From: Nocardia alba NBRC 108234 | GTDB taxonomy: Bacteria; Actinomycetota; Actinomycetes; Mycobacteriales; Mycobacteriaceae | NCBI RefSeq assembly: GCF_001612665.1 | Contig: NZ_BDAX01000007.1 | Coordinates: 81,855 to 145,854, forward strand | Reading direction: 5' to 3' | DNA length: 64,000 bases | In this document: positions 35,098-44,672 of the stretch, one piece after another | How positions within the stretch are numbered: the first letter of the stretch is position 1 | How the letters are laid out: each line of letters opens with the position of its first letter | Translations under genes and position numbers: made by a program | Notes under the pieces: generated by a model | What the model saw: the letters and a program-made list of their open reading frames with translations, nothing else | Database searches by the model: none | Told to the model about the DNA's origin: nothing

Positions 35098-36867
35098 TCA
35101 CTTCAGCTGACGCTCGGTAGCCATGGATTCCTCGAGGAACACCTGAATCCGGGCAGCCAGTTCCGGCGTGTAGTCCGGTGGCTGGGCCACCGCGGCCCAC
35201 GCGTCGGGCACCAGGTTGCCGTAGTTGTGGCCGTGCCCGTCCGACACCGTCTGCGCGCGTGGCAGGTCCGCGGCGACCTGCCAGAACGTGACGATCGGGT
35301 ACCACGACATCGCCGGTGACACGTCGGGTCCGCGCTTCTCCCGCAACCAATCCGGTTGGCTGAACAGCAGATCCGGCGACCACCACACCACCGGGTCGGA
35401 GGCATGTTGCAGGTAGACGATGCGCGGGTCGTTCCACACCGGCGTCGGCCTGGCGAGCTGATCGGCGCTCGCGGCGAACCGCACCGACATTCCGTCGGCG
35501 TAGATCGGGGTGATCTCCTCGGTGCCGGGGTCGCGCCGTGCCACGAATTCCGACCACAGCCGGTTGGAGTTGGGCGGGCCCACCCACAGCACGCCGTCGG
35601 TGCGGTTGCGGATGTCGGCCAGCCCGGAGAACGCGCCCTCCGACCCCTGCGAACCGAGGCTCTCGCCGTAGACCAGCAGCTTGGGCCTGGCGTCTTCGGG
35701 CAGCGCCGACCAGCGGTCATAGACCTTGTCGAACAGCGTGCGCCCCATGGTCATCGACTTGTCCCGGTCGGACAGGAACGACAGCGCGCTGGGCAGATAC
35801 GAGTACTGCGTCGCGACCAGCGCGGTGTCGCCGCCGTACATCAACTCGATCGATTCGGCGCTGATCGTGTCGACCCAGCCGGTGCCGGTGGTGCTGATCA
35901 CCACCAGCACTTCACGGTCGAAGGCCCTGGTGCGGTCGAGTTCGGCGATGGCCACATCGGTCTGCGCCTCGACCCCGTCCGCTGATTCCAGTCCCGCGTA
36001 TACCCGAATCGGCTCGCGCGCGGGCTTGCCCGTGACCTCCTCGATCGCGAGCGCGGTCGGCGCGGTCGCCACGAACCATCGACCCTCCGAACCCAGTGTG
36101 TCCCACTTCGCCAACGAGTCGGGGCTCCCGGAGCGTTCGGGCAGCGTCGGCTGGACCGCGTTCGGCGAGGTGTGACTGTTGCGCGCGCTGAACGCCGAAT
36201 TGGCCACGGCGAAAAACCCTTTCGCCAGCACACCGTTGAACAGCAGCACGGCGGCCACCAGCACGACGATCACCCCGAGCGGCCGCGCGAACGCCGCCGG
36301 AATCCGCACCCACTGGTTCAGCGCCCGCGACACCGTGCGCACCAGCCGCACCACCAGCCGCGAGATCCAGATCAGCAGGCCGACCACCACCGCGCCGAGC
36401 AGCACCGTGCGCGAATACCCCGAGTCCGATACCGGCTCCATGCCCATCAGGTCGGTGATCTGGCGCTGCCACTTCGAGGACTGGATGCTCATCAGCACCG
36501 CGAAGATCAGACACGCGGCCACGATCGCGATCCTCAGCGCCACCGGCAACCAGCTCGGCCGTCGAGCCCAAGCCGTGCGCACCTGCTCGGGCCAGGTGAT
36601 CCGCGGCGCGACCCAGCTGCGCCAGGCCCACGCCAGCAGGCACCCGAGCCCGTAGCCGATCGTCGCGTTGATGCCGCTGAGAAGTCCCTGGAAGAACCAG
36701 TCACGCGGCAGCAGCGAGGGAGTCAGCGACAACCCGAAGAACAGCGTCGCCACGATCAGGCCGACGTAGTCGGGATGAAAAAACCTCTCCACCAGGTGAA
36801 TTGCCCTGATGAAGAGGTTTTTCGGAACTGCCGGTTCGGCAGCCGAGCTCGTATCCTCAGTGGCCAC
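35098..36867 (-). CDS. Abhydrolase_9 (DUF2319) membrane alpha/beta hydrolase, copy 2
   Basis: This 589-aa paralogue of the gene at 32910-34640 has the same plan: about five N-terminal spans starting with YVGLIVATLFFGLSLTPS and a hydrolase domain with VYGESLGSQGSEGAF (Ser about 402), plus VSDGHGHNYGNLVPDAW near the end. GTG 36867 is the start. Codons 16-30 (KNLFIRAIHLVERFF) are encoded by a run that folds into an 18-bp hairpin followed by six U in the mRNA (36777-36824), an unusual feature in a GC-rich gene. In copy 1 the matching region has no such structure. It follows purL (42-nt gap) in the opposite transcription order on the same strand. Confidence 0.87.
   Translation of the reverse strand: MATEDTSSAAEPAVPKNLFIRAIHLVERFFHPDYVGLIVATLFFGLSLTPSLLPRDWFFQGLLSGINATIGYGLGCLLAWAWRSWVAPRITWPEQVRTAWARRPSWLPVALRIAIVAACLIFAVLMSIQSSKWQRQITDLMGMEPVSDSGYSRTVLLGAVVVGLLIWISRLVVRLVRTVSRALNQWVRIPAAFARPLGVIVVLVAAVLLFNGVLAKGFFAVANSAFSARNSHTSPNAVQPTLPERSGSPDSLAKWDTLGSEGRWFVATAPTALAIEEVTGKPAREPIRVYAGLESADGVEAQTDVAIAELDRTRAFDREVLVVISTTGTGWVDTISAESIELMYGGDTALVATQYSYLPSALSFLSDRDKSMTMGRTLFDKVYDRWSALPEDARPKLLVYGESLGSQGSEGAFSGLADIRNRTDGVLWVGPPNSNRLWSEFVARRDPGTEEITPIYADGMSVRFAASADQLARPTPVWNDPRIVYLQHASDPVVWWSPDLLFSQPDWLREKRGPDVSPAMSWYPIVTFWQVAADLPRAQTVSDGHGHNYGNLVPDAWAAVAQPPDYTPELAARIQVFLEESMATERQLK
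36777..36824 (-). terminator. Terminator-shaped hairpin inside the Abhydrolase_9 copy 2 reading frame
   Basis: In the mRNA, AAAAACCTCTTCATCAGG pairs with CCTGGTGGAGAGGTTTTT (18 bp, two G-U pairs) around an 8-nt loop, then a sixth U follows. It begins 43 nt inside the gene, at codons 16-30. It could act as an intragenic attenuator or be a coincidence of codon choice. Confidence 0.45.
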
Positions 36868-36909
36868 AGGCTCGACTCCTCTGTTCGATCACCTCCAGCC
36901 GCTGACCGG

Positions 36910-39204
36910 TCAGGCGGTGTGCGCTCCGAACAGCTTAGGCAGCGTGCCTTCGAATGCCTCGCGCAATTCGGCGAGTGTCACGGAGAACTGTCCCTGCACC
37001 TCGACCGAATCCGAGCCCTGATCGACCACGCCGATGCGCACCCACGGCAGCTGACGCGCGTCGCACATCTTGGTGAACCGGGTCTCCTCCGAGCGCGGCA
37101 CCGCGACGAGCACCCGCCCGGCCGACTCGGAGAACAGCTGCACGAACGGATCGGAGCCCTCGGGGAGCACGATGCGGCACCCGGTCTCGCCTGCCAGCGC
37201 GGCCTCGATGACGGTCTGCGCCAGACCGCCCTCGGACAGGTCGTGCGCGGCGGAGATCATGCCGTCACGCGAACCCGAGGTGAGGACCTCCGAGAGCAGT
37301 TGCTCGCGGGCGAAGTCGACCCGCGGCGGCACGCCACCGAGGTGGTCGTGGGTGACCTGCGACCAGATCGAGCCGTCCAGCTCGTCGTGGGTCTCGCCGA
37401 GCAGGATCAGCGACTCGCCCGGCTCGAGGCCGAGGCCGGTCGGGATGCGGCGGTGCACATCGTCGATCACGCCGAGCACGCCGACCACCGGGGTCGGCAG
37501 GATGGCGTCCTTGCCGGTCTGGTTGTAAAAGCTCACGTTGCCGCCGGTGACCGGAATGCCCAGCGCCGCACAACCATCCGCGAGACCGCGCACGGCCTGC
37601 TGGAACTGCCACATCACGCCCGGATCCTCCGGCGAACCGAAGTTCAGGCAGTTGGTGACGGCCTTGGGGGTGGCGCCGGTGGTGGCGACATTGCGGAACG
37701 CCTCGGCCAGCGCCAGCTGCGCGCCGGTGTACGGGTCGAGCTTGGTGTAGCGGCCCGACGCGTCGGTGGCCAGCGCGATACCGCGGCCCGAGGACTCGTC
37801 GATGCGGACCACGCCCGCGTCGGCGTGCTCGGCCAGCACGGTGTTGCCGCGCACGTAGCGGTCGTACTGCTCGGTGATCCACCGGCGGCTGCACAGCTGC
37901 GGGCTGGCGATCATCGTGAGCAGGGTCTCGCGCAGCTCGTCGCCGGTCCGCGGCCGGGTCAGGGTGGCGGTGGTGTCGGCGATCAGCGCGTCCTGGGTGT
38001 CGGGACGCCGCACCGGACGCTCGTAGACCGGGCCGTCGTGGGCGACGGTGCGCGGCGGCACGTCCACCACGGTCTCGCCGTGCCAGGTGATCACCAGGTG
38101 CTCGCCGTCGGTGACCTCACCGATGTCGGTGGCCAGCACGTCGTGCTTCTTGCACACGGCCATGAACGCGTCCACGTTCTCCGGCGTGACGACCGCGCAC
38201 ATGCGCTCCTGCGATTCGCTCGACAGGATCTCGGCGGGGGTCATGTGCTTGGCGCGCAACGGGACCTTGGTCAGGTCGATGTGCATGCCGCCGTCGCCCG
38301 CAGCGGCGAGTTCGGAGGTGGCGCAGGACAGTCCGGCGCCGCCGAGGTCCTGGATGCCGACGACCAGGCCGGCCGCGTACAGGTCGAGACAGCACTCGAT
38401 GAGCACCTTCTCGGTGAACGGGTCGCCCACCTGCACGGCGGGCAGCTTCTTGCGCCCGGTGCCCGACTCGTCACCGGAGAAGGAGTCCGAGGCCAGCACG
38501 GACACGCCGCCGATGCCGTCGAGGCCGGTGCGCGCGCCGAACAGGATGATCCGGTTGCCGTTGCCGGAGGCGAAGGCCAGGTGCAGGTCCTCCACCCGCA
38601 TCGCGCCCGCGCACAGCGCGTTCACGAGGGGATTGCCCTGGTAGGAGGCATCGAACACGGTCTCGCCGCCGACATTTGGCAGGCCGAGCGAGTTGCCGTA
38701 ACCGCCGACGCCGCGCACCACGCCGTCGACCACGCGACGGGTGTCGGGGGCGTCCGCCGCGCCGAAGCGCAGCTGGTCCATCACCGCGATCGGGCGCGCG
38801 CCCATGGCCATGATGTCGCGCACGATGCCGCCGACGCCGGTGGCCGCGCCCTGGTAGGGCTCCACATAGGACGGGTGGTTGTGGCTCTCCACCTTGAAGG
38901 TGACGGCCCAGCCGTCGCCGATGTCGACCACGCCGGCGTTCTCGCCGATCCCGGCCAGCATCGAGGCCCGCATCTCGTCGGTGGTGGTCTCACCGAAGTA
39001 GCGAAGGTGCACCTTGGAGGACTTGTAGGAGCAGTGCTCGCTCCACATCACCGAGTACATCGCCAGCTCGGCATCGGTGGGCCGACGGCCCAGAATCTCC
39101 TTGATGCGGGCGTACTCGTCGTCTTTGAGACCGAGTTCCTTGTACGGCTGCGGAGCATCCGGGGTGGCTGCGGCGGTAGCGACGGTGTCGACCTGCAGTG
39201 TCAC
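36910..39204 (-). CDS. purL: Phosphoribosylformylglycinamidine synthase subunit PurL
   Basis: PurL is the large ATP-dependent subunit of FGAM synthase and works with PurS and PurQ in step 4 of purine synthesis. From GTG 39204 the protein is 764 aa, the size of the small PurL class. It starts [20 protein letters not shown], and motifs include the conserved [31 protein letters not shown] and [13 protein letters not shown]. The earlier in-frame region is non-conserved. A -10 element TAGACT (forward 39248-39253) places the transcript start about 37 nt upstream. Its partners purQ and purS are 4.5 kb away on the same strand with unrelated genes between, as in mycobacteria. Confidence 0.96.
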   Translation of the reverse strand: MTLQVDTVATAAATPDAPQPYKELGLKDDEYARIKEILGRRPTDAELAMYSVMWSEHCSYKSSKVHLRYFGETTTDEMRASMLAGIGENAGVVDIGDGWAVTFKVESHNHPSYVEPYQGAATGVGGIVRDIMAMGARPIAVMDQLRFGAADAPDTRRVVDGVVRGVGGYGNSLGLPNVGGETVFDASYQGNPLVNALCAGAMRVEDLHLAFASGNGNRIILFGARTGLDGIGGVSVLASDSFSGDESGTGRKKLPAVQVGDPFTEKVLIECCLDLYAAGLVVGIQDLGGAGLSCATSELAAAGDGGMHIDLTKVPLRAKHMTPAEILSSESQERMCAVVTPENVDAFMAVCKKHDVLATDIGEVTDGEHLVITWHGETVVDVPPRTVAHDGPVYERPVRRPDTQDALIADTTATLTRPRTGDELRETLLTMIASPQLCSRRWITEQYDRYVRGNTVLAEHADAGVVRIDESSGRGIALATDASGRYTKLDPYTGAQLALAEAFRNVATTGATPKAVTNCLNFGSPEDPGVMWQFQQAVRGLADGCAALGIPVTGGNVSFYNQTGKDAILPTPVVGVLGVIDDVHRRIPTGLGLEPGESLILLGETHDELDGSIWSQVTHDHLGGVPPRVDFAREQLLSEVLTSGSRDGMISAAHDLSEGGLAQTVIEAALAGETGCRIVLPEGSDPFVQLFSESAGRVLVAVPRSEETRFTKMCDARQLPWVRIGVVDQGSDSVEVQGQFSVTLAELREAFEGTLPKLFGAHTA

Positions 39205-39247
39205 GGGAGACCAGGGTCCTTTCGGCCGGGGGGAACTTGATCTGCAG

Positions 39248-39253
39248 AGTCTA
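39248..39253 (-). promoter_or_regulatory. -10 element of purL
   Basis: TAGACT on the minus strand, about 44 nt upstream of the GTG start, gives a short 5' leader in which AAAGGA serves as ribosome binding site. Confidence 0.5.
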
Positions 39254-39356
39254 ATGGTTGCGAGGTAACCGCCTGCCGCCCGTACTGCCCTCACGCTGGG
39301 GAGGGTGGGCGGATTCGGTCTGGTCACACTTGCGGTTGGGGCATCGGAGTACCCGT

Positions 39357-39362
39357 TACTCT
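39357..39362 (+). promoter_or_regulatory. -10 element of the GT87 gene, leaderless start
   Basis: TACTCT is followed by 6 nt and GTG 39369. Confidence 0.45.
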
Positions 39363-39368
39363 GGCGCC

Positions 39369-40625
39369 GTGAACGAAAGTCCGGGGGTTGCCGAGCAGGT
39401 CGAGCCGCATATTCCCGATCCAGGCCCGCCGGACCGCCGACAGCGTCGACTGGCCGTGGCCATCGGATTGTTCGTCGTCTCCGCGGCCGTCGCGCTCCTC
39501 GCGCACTGGTGGCACGGGTTCATCGACCTGCAGGTCTACCGCAACGGCGCGCGCGTGTGGCTCGACGGCGGCGACCTCTACGGCCCGATGCCCCCGGTTC
39601 ACGGCCTCGGCCTGCCGTTCACCTATCCCCCGCTGGCCGCGATGTTCTTCGTGCCGCTGGCCCTGATGCCGCTGGTGGTCGCCGAGGTCGTGGTGCTACT
39701 CACCTCGCTGGCGAGCCTGGCGATCGTGCTCTGGCTGGTGCTGATCCGGGTGCGTCCCGAGCTCGATCGGACCTCGGTCCTCACCGTGCTGATCGCCGGT
39801 CTGGGCCTGGCCCAGTTCCTCGAACCGGTGCGCCAGACCTTCAACTTCGGCCAGATCAATCTGATCCTGATGGCCGCGATCGCCCTCGACATTCTCGTGC
39901 GCAAGCCGTTCTGGCCGCGCGGAATGCTGATCGGGATCGCGGTGTCGATCAAGCTGATTCCGGCCGGCTACCTGCTGTATTTCCTGCTGCGCCGGGACTG
40001 GAAGGCCGCGGCCACCATGGTCGTCTCGGCAGCGGGTGCGATCGGCGTCGGCTTTCTGCTGTTCCCGAGGGACTCGGTCGAATACTGGTTCCACACCGTC
40101 TCCGACACCGGCCGCATCGGCACGCCCTACTTCGCGGGCAACCAGTCCATCAAGGGCACCCTGTTCCGCCTCGGCATGAACGAATCGCTGGCGACGGCCC
40201 TGTGGATCGGCCTGTCGGCGGCCACGATCGCGCTGGCCGCAGTGTGGATGTACCGCCTGATCGGCGCGGGCAACGACGTCGGCGCGCTGCTGGTGAACGC
40301 CGCCGCGGTGTTGTTGATCTCACCGGTGTCGTGGTCGCATCACTGGGTCTGGGTCGCGCCCGCGCTGGTCGTCGCCGTGAGCCTGGCCGTGGGTCGGCGC
40401 TCGCGCGCCTTCACCGCCCTGGTCGCCGTGTTCACGGTGATGTTCATCGTGGGCCCGCAGTGGGTGCTGCCGCATTCGGGCGACAAGGAACTGGCCTGGG
40501 CGTGGTGGCAGCAGATCATCGGCAGCAGTTACGTGTGGTCCACGTTCGCCGTGATCGTCTACGCGGTGATCACCTACCACCCCACCCGTAAGCCCTCGGC
40601 CGCAGCCGAACTCGCGCCGGCCTGA
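39369..40625 (+). CDS. GT87-family alpha-1,2-mannosyltransferase-like membrane protein
   Basis: This 418-aa polyprenyl-phosphomannose-dependent GT-C glycosyltransferase has about ten membrane spans. The first loop carries [20 protein letters not shown], with the conserved Asp near the membrane. Further marks are [54 protein letters not shown] and [16 protein letters not shown]. Mycobacterial members add alpha-1,2-mannose branches to lipomannan/lipoarabinomannan or PIMs. The start is GTG 39369 after TACTCT. It may act on the same glycolipids that LmeA (10.4 kb) supports. The exact linkage is inferred. Confidence 0.87.
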   Translation: MNESPGVAEQVEPHIPDPGPPDRRQRRLAVAIGLFVVSAAVALLAHWWHGFIDLQVYRNGARVWLDGGDLYGPMPPVHGLGLPFTYPPLAAMFFVPLALMPLVVAEVVVLLTSLASLAIVLWLVLIRVRPELDRTSVLTVLIAGLGLAQFLEPVRQTFNFGQINLILMAAIALDILVRKPFWPRGMLIGIAVSIKLIPAGYLLYFLLRRDWKAAATMVVSAAGAIGVGFLLFPRDSVEYWFHTVSDTGRIGTPYFAGNQSIKGTLFRLGMNESLATALWIGLSAATIALAAVWMYRLIGAGNDVGALLVNAAAVLLISPVSWSHHWVWVAPALVVAVSLAVGRRSRAFTALVAVFTVMFIVGPQWVLPHSGDKELAWAWWQQIIGSSYVWSTFAVIVYAVITYHPTRKPSAAAELAPA

Positions 40626-40700
40626 GCTCGCGACGCACGCCGATCCGGTTCTCGGCCGCCTCGATCCGGGCTGCGGAACCACGGCGTCGGCCGCCATGTC

Positions 40701-41993
40701 TCAGTCCGTCGCCTCCGGGGTCAGGAACGCCGCGAGGGCCGAGGCGTAGGCGGGCACGTCGGCGGCGCCCATGAGTTCACGGCACGAGTGCATGGCGAGC
40801 TGGGGTGCGCCGACATCGACGGTCGAGATGCCGGTGCGCGCCGCCGTCATCGGGCCGATGGTCGAGCCGCAGGGCAGGTCGGCCCGGTGGACATACCGTT
40901 GCAGCGGCACACCGGCCTGCGCGCACGCGAGGGCGAACGCGCCCGCGCCCGCCGCGTCGGTGGCGTAGCGCAGGTTCTGATTCACCTTGAGCACCGGCCC
41001 ACCACCGACTTCGATGCGGTGCGCGGGCTCGTGCCGGTCCGGATAGTTCGGGTGCGTCGCGTGCGCCATGTCACCGGAGGCGACCACCGAACCGGCGAGC
41101 GCGGCAAGGTAATCCGCGCGCCCACCACCGCGGGCCAGCACGATCCGCTCCAGCACGGCGGGCAGCAGATCCGATTGCGCCCCCCGATCGGACTGGCTGC
41201 CCACCTCTTCGTGGTCGAACATCACCAGCACCGCCGTCGCCGCACCCGGCTCGTCGGCGGCCGCCAGGAACGCCTGCAATCCGGCGTAGCAGGTGCCCTG
41301 GTTGTCGAGCCGGGGCGCGCTCACCAGATCGAGGTCGCGACCGACGATCGTGCTCGACGCGAGGTCGTGGGTCATCAGTTCCCAGCCGAGCACGTCGGCG
41401 CCGTCGACCTGCGCCCGCTCGGCGACGAAGTCGAGGAACGATGCCGGAGCGTCGCCGATCCCCCAGATGGCGTTCACGTGCCGCTGCGGGTCGAGGGTGA
41501 CCCCGCGCCGGTCCTCGGACAGGTGAATGGCCAACTGCGGCACCCGCAGGATCGGTTCGTCGATGCGCACCAGCACATCGCGCATCCGCGCGCCCTCGCG
41601 CACACTGAGCCGCCCCGAGAGACCGAGCTCGCGGTCCAGCCAGGAGTTCAGCCACGCCCCGCCGTACGGCTCCAGCCCGACGAGCCGCCACCCGGACCCC
41701 GCCAGATCGGGATGCTGCTTCACGCGCAGGTTGGGGCTGTCGGTATGCGCCCCGACCACCCGGAACGGAGCGGCGGGCACCGCGTCGTAGTCAGCCCACG
41801 CGATCAGCGAACCACCGCGCACCACATAGTGTTTCCCGCCCGCGTCGTCCCACGCCGATGCCTCCGTCAACGGCGTGAACCCGTTGCCGTCCAGCTCGGC
41901 CGCCACCGTCGCGCACACGTGGAAGGGCGAGGGTGACGCGTCGATGAAGGCACATAGTCCGCTGGCCGTGGCCGCTGTCAAGGAAACCGGCAT
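40701..41993 (-). CDS. pepC: M18-family aspartyl aminopeptidase
   Basis: M18 enzymes are dodecameric dizinc aminopeptidases that remove acidic or neutral N-terminal residues in the cytoplasm. The 430-aa protein has the metal ligands in [12 protein letters not shown] (His83, Asp85), [15 protein letters not shown], and [19 protein letters not shown]. The last ligand is the His in [16 protein letters not shown] text, seen here as [15 protein letters not shown]. The start ATG is preceded by an AGGA-type site. The name pepC follows mycobacterial usage (Rv0800). Some 57 nt upstream lies a separate MarR gene on the same strand. Confidence 0.93.
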   Translation of the reverse strand: MPVSLTAATASGLCAFIDASPSPFHVCATVAAELDGNGFTPLTEASAWDDAGGKHYVVRGGSLIAWADYDAVPAAPFRVVGAHTDSPNLRVKQHPDLAGSGWRLVGLEPYGGAWLNSWLDRELGLSGRLSVREGARMRDVLVRIDEPILRVPQLAIHLSEDRRGVTLDPQRHVNAIWGIGDAPASFLDFVAERAQVDGADVLGWELMTHDLASSTIVGRDLDLVSAPRLDNQGTCYAGLQAFLAAADEPGAATAVLVMFDHEEVGSQSDRGAQSDLLPAVLERIVLARGGGRADYLAALAGSVVASGDMAHATHPNYPDRHEPAHRIEVGGGPVLKVNQNLRYATDAAGAGAFALACAQAGVPLQRYVHRADLPCGSTIGPMTAARTGISTVDVGAPQLAMHSCRELMGAADVPAYASALAAFLTPEATD

Positions 41994-42053
41994 TCTGCGA
42001 TCCTAGGCACGATGGCGCACCCCGGCACCTCGCCCCGTGATACCGCGCTCGGA

Positions 42054-42497
42054 TCAGTCGTCGTGTTCGGCGATCACCGCGAGCGCGGCCAGTAATTCGC
42101 CGTAACGACGAATCCCGAGGCGACAGCGCAGTTCTTCCTCCGCGAGCTTTTCCTGTGCGCGGATCTTGGCGGCCAATTTGGCCCCGAGACTGCTCAAACC
42201 GATCAGGATCCGGCGGCGATCATCGGTGGCGGCGACCCGGAAGATCAGCCCGCGTTCGGCCAGATTGTCCGCGTGCCGAGTGGCCGAGGACGGGGCCAGC
42301 CGCGCTTGGGCGGCCAGTTCCGACATCGTCATCCCGTCGTCGGTGGACAACTGCGAAAGGATCGCCCAGTGGTCGGCCGTGAGATTGTCAGCCGAGAGCG
42401 CCGATTCGAGCCTGCCTACCCAGCTGCGCTCCGCGGAGCGCAGGGCGCCGTGCAGCGTGGCATACCCACTGATAATGGACACCGATCGCATTCCCAC
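42054..42497 (-). CDS. MarR-family transcriptional regulator
   Basis: This 147-aa winged-helix repressor has the MarR layout: helix 1-2 (LHGALRSAERSWVGRLESAL), the recognition region TMSELAAQARLAPSSATRHA, and the wing AATDDRRRILIGLS. It is transcribed divergently from the ligand-binding-protein gene at 42553, with only 55 bp between the start codons. A CGAAC/GTTCG inverted repeat (42515-42519, 42527-42531) in that gap is a candidate operator. A second ATG at 42491 is an alternative start. The ligand is unknown; the divergent gene probably binds or senses it. Confidence 0.88.
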   Translation of the reverse strand: MGMRSVSIISGYATLHGALRSAERSWVGRLESALSADNLTADHWAILSQLSTDDGMTMSELAAQARLAPSSATRHADNLAERGLIFRVAATDDRRRILIGLSSLGAKLAAKIRAQEKLAEEELRCRLGIRRYGELLAALAVIAEHDD

Positions 42498-42514
42498 CTG
42501 CCGAGAAATTCATT

Positions 42515-42531
42515 CGAACATTCCCTGTTCG
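42515..42531. promoter_or_regulatory. Candidate operator between MarR and the binding-protein gene
   Basis: CGAAC and GTTCG form short 5-bp arms with a 7-bp spacer in the centre of the 55-bp divergent spacer. The evidence is weak: position and symmetry only. Confidence 0.3.
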
Positions 42532-42552
42532 CACCAGGCGATAGACTACAGA

Positions 42553-43647
42553 ATGCCGACAATAGGCCGGACCCGGGATGAAACGATCGAGATTCTCTCG
42601 ATCGTCCCCACTCAGGGCCCCGGCGGCATCATCGCGCCATCGTGCACCGCGGCAATTTCCCTGGCTGTCGACGAGATCAATAGCGGCACAGGAATTCTCG
42701 GCCGTGAAATCAATCTCACCACCCTCGACGGCGGTCGCGAACCACACGAAGTCGCCGCCGAAGTAGCGGCCTTCCTCGCCACCGGAATGGTCGGTGCGAT
42801 CACCGGCTGGCATACCTCCGCCGTACGTCGAGCGGTCGCCGAGGCCGTGGACGCGCGGGTTCCCTACCTCTACGCCACCGACCACGAGGGCCTGCCCGAC
42901 GAGCGCCCCGGCGTCCTGTTGGTCGGCGAGCATCCCGACCACCAGACGGTCCCCGCCGCCGCGTGGATGACCCGCGAACTGGGGGTGCGCCGCTGGGCCG
43001 TGATCGGCAACGACTACATCTGGCCTCGCCGAACCGCCCGCGCCCTGCGCCGGTCGCTGCCCGATCCGTACGACATCATCGTCGAGCACTACGTGCCCCT
43101 CGGCACCACCGATTTCGGCGATTTCCTCGACGACCCCGCGCTGCTGCTGGCCGATGCGGTCCTGATCCTCATGGTCGGCGCCGACACCGCCCGCTTCAAC
43201 CGCCAGTTCACCGCCACCGGCCTACCCGCCGTGATGCCCCGGCTCAGCCCGGCGGTCGACGAGAACGTCCTGCTCAGCGCGGGCCCGTCGGCGAACGCCA
43301 ACCTCTATGTGGCGTCGAGTTTCTTCCTCGACAACAAGAGCGCCGAGGGCCGATCCCGCCGCGCCCGTTACCACCGGCACCAGGGCCGATTCGCCCCCGT
43401 GCTCACCACTTTCAGCAACTCCACCTACGAGGCGATCCACCTGCTGAACACCCTGGCCGACACCACGGGCACCCTTGACGTGGAAACCATCATCGCCGCG
43501 GCGCACCCAGGTCTGGCGTTGGACGGCCCGGCCACCCGCCGCGGTTTTCTCGGCAATCAGGCGGTCGGTCCCACCCACCTGGCGATGGCGAACGGGGTCG
43601 ATTTCGACATCCTGTGCCGCCTGCCCGCGAATCCCGGCCGTGCCTAG
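42553..43647 (+). CDS. Signal-less periplasmic-binding-protein homologue (UrtA/FmdD/AmiC type)
   Basis: This 364-aa protein has the type I periplasmic-binding fold of short-chain amide/urea receptors: IEILSIVPTQGPGGIIAPSC near the N-terminus, SLAVDEINSGTGILGREINL, GAITGWHTSAVRRAVAEAVD, and GNDYIWPRRTARAL. It differs from transporter receptors in having no signal peptide or lipobox (it begins MPTIGRTRDETIEILSIV). No permease or ATPase gene is adjacent. It therefore looks like a cytoplasmic ligand sensor of AmiC kind and may work with the divergent MarR regulator. The start ATG follows TAGACT by 5 nt. The ligand is not predictable in detail; small amides or urea are likely. Confidence 0.78.
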   Translation: MPTIGRTRDETIEILSIVPTQGPGGIIAPSCTAAISLAVDEINSGTGILGREINLTTLDGGREPHEVAAEVAAFLATGMVGAITGWHTSAVRRAVAEAVDARVPYLYATDHEGLPDERPGVLLVGEHPDHQTVPAAAWMTRELGVRRWAVIGNDYIWPRRTARALRRSLPDPYDIIVEHYVPLGTTDFGDFLDDPALLLADAVLILMVGADTARFNRQFTATGLPAVMPRLSPAVDENVLLSAGPSANANLYVASSFFLDNKSAEGRSRRARYHRHQGRFAPVLTTFSNSTYEAIHLLNTLADTTGTLDVETIIAAAHPGLALDGPATRRGFLGNQAVGPTHLAMANGVDFDILCRLPANPGRA

Positions 43648-43664
43648 GATCGCGGGGTTACGCG

Positions 43665-44342
43665 TCAGACGTTGATCAAACTATCGAGTACCGAATAGAA
43701 GATGCCGAGTCCGTCATCGCTGGGACCGGTCAATGCCTCGGTCGCGTGCTCGGGGTGCGGCATCAGACCGACGATCCGCCCGTTGGCCGAGGAGATCCCG
43801 GCGATCCCGCGCTGCGAACCGTTCGGGTTGTCGCCCGCGTAGCGGAACACCACGCGGCCTTCGCCTTCGAGCTCGTCGAGCACCTGCTCCGAAGCCTGGA
43901 AACGCCCCTCGCCCGACTTCAGCGGAACCAGGATCTGCGCGCCCGGCTCGTAGCGCGAGCTCCACGCGGTATCGGTGGCTTCGACCTTCAACCACTCGTC
44001 GCGGCAGATGAAGTGCAGTCCCTCGTTGCGGGTCAGCGCGCCCGGCAGCAATCCGGCCTCACACAGCACCTGGAATCCGTTGCAGATGCCGAGCACCGGC
44101 AGGCCCTGGCCCGCCGCGCGAACCACCTCGCCCATCACCGGCGCGAACCGCGCGATCGCCCCACACCGCAGGTAGTCACCGTAGGAGAAGCCACCGGGCA
44201 CGATCACGGCGTCGACACCCTTGATATCGGCGTCGGCATGCCACAGGCTCACCGCCTCGGCGCCGGCCAACCGCACCGCGCGAGCGGCATCGACATCGTC
44301 GAGCGTGCCGGGGAAAGTAATAACGCCAATACGTGCAGTCAC
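43665..44342 (-). CDS. purQ: Phosphoribosylformylglycinamidine synthase subunit PurQ
   Basis: PurQ is the glutaminase subunit of FGAM synthase. The 225-aa class I glutamine amidotransferase shows the nucleophile Cys87 in [45 protein letters not shown], and the His/Glu pair in [14 protein letters not shown]. Its start overlaps the purS stop codon by 4 nt, so the small subunits are translationally coupled. PurL, their partner, is encoded at 36.9-39.2 kb. Confidence 0.96.
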   Translation of the reverse strand: MTARIGVITFPGTLDDVDAARAVRLAGAEAVSLWHADADIKGVDAVIVPGGFSYGDYLRCGAIARFAPVMGEVVRAAGQGLPVLGICNGFQVLCEAGLLPGALTRNEGLHFICRDEWLKVEATDTAWSSRYEPGAQILVPLKSGEGRFQASEQVLDELEGEGRVVFRYAGDNPNGSQRGIAGISSANGRIVGLMPHPEHATEALTGPSDDGLGIFYSVLDSLINV

Positions 44343-44575
44343 GAGACCCGAACGACCTTCCAGTCCTCGATCACCGTGTTCGCCAGCAGCGCCTCGGCGA
44401 TCTGCTCGAGCTGAGCGTCCGACACACTGTCGTCCACCTCGAGCTCGAATCGCTTGCCCTGCCGCACATCCGAGATTCCGGCGAATCCCAGACGCGGGAG
44501 CGCGCCGACCACGGCCTGTCCCTGGGGGTCCAGAATCTCGGCCTTCGGCATGACCTCGACCACGACTCGTGCCAC
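44339..44575 (-). CDS. purS: Phosphoribosylformylglycinamidine synthase subunit PurS
   Basis: PurS is a small subunit that forms a dimer linking PurL and PurQ. The 78-aa protein begins [20 protein letters not shown] and contains the conserved [19 protein letters not shown]. The start is GTG 44575 with GAGGAGC before it. A -10 hexamer TAAGAT lies at forward 44613-44618. It is the first gene of the purSQ operon. Confidence 0.95.
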   Translation of the reverse strand: MARVVVEVMPKAEILDPQGQAVVGALPRLGFAGISDVRQGKRFELEVDDSVSDAQLEQIAEALLANTVIEDWKVVRVS

Positions 44576-44612
44576 GCGTTGCTCCTCAAGTGTGTGGGGG
44601 GTTACCCCGGAA

Positions 44613-44618
44613 ATCTTA
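44613..44618 (-). promoter_or_regulatory. -10 element of purSQ
   Basis: TAAGAT on the minus strand, about 37 nt upstream of the GTG start of purS. The convergent view is not needed: the MBL gene starts divergently at 44673. Confidence 0.5.
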
Positions 44619-44661
44619 GTTGACCGGGCCGTCGTGCCCGCGTTCCGGGGTCACGGCGGCT

Positions 44662-44667
44662 TAGCAT
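44662..44667 (+). promoter_or_regulatory. -10 element of the MBL-fold gene, leaderless start
   Basis: TAGCAT is followed by 5 nt and ATG 44673. Confidence 0.45.
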
Positions 44668-44672
44668 CGGGT

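Noticed and set aside
36172..39240. A 1022-codon plus-strand frame across purL and the hydrolase copy 2.
   Set aside because: It is antisense to PurL with all its motifs; the translation is low-complexity His/Arg/Gly text.
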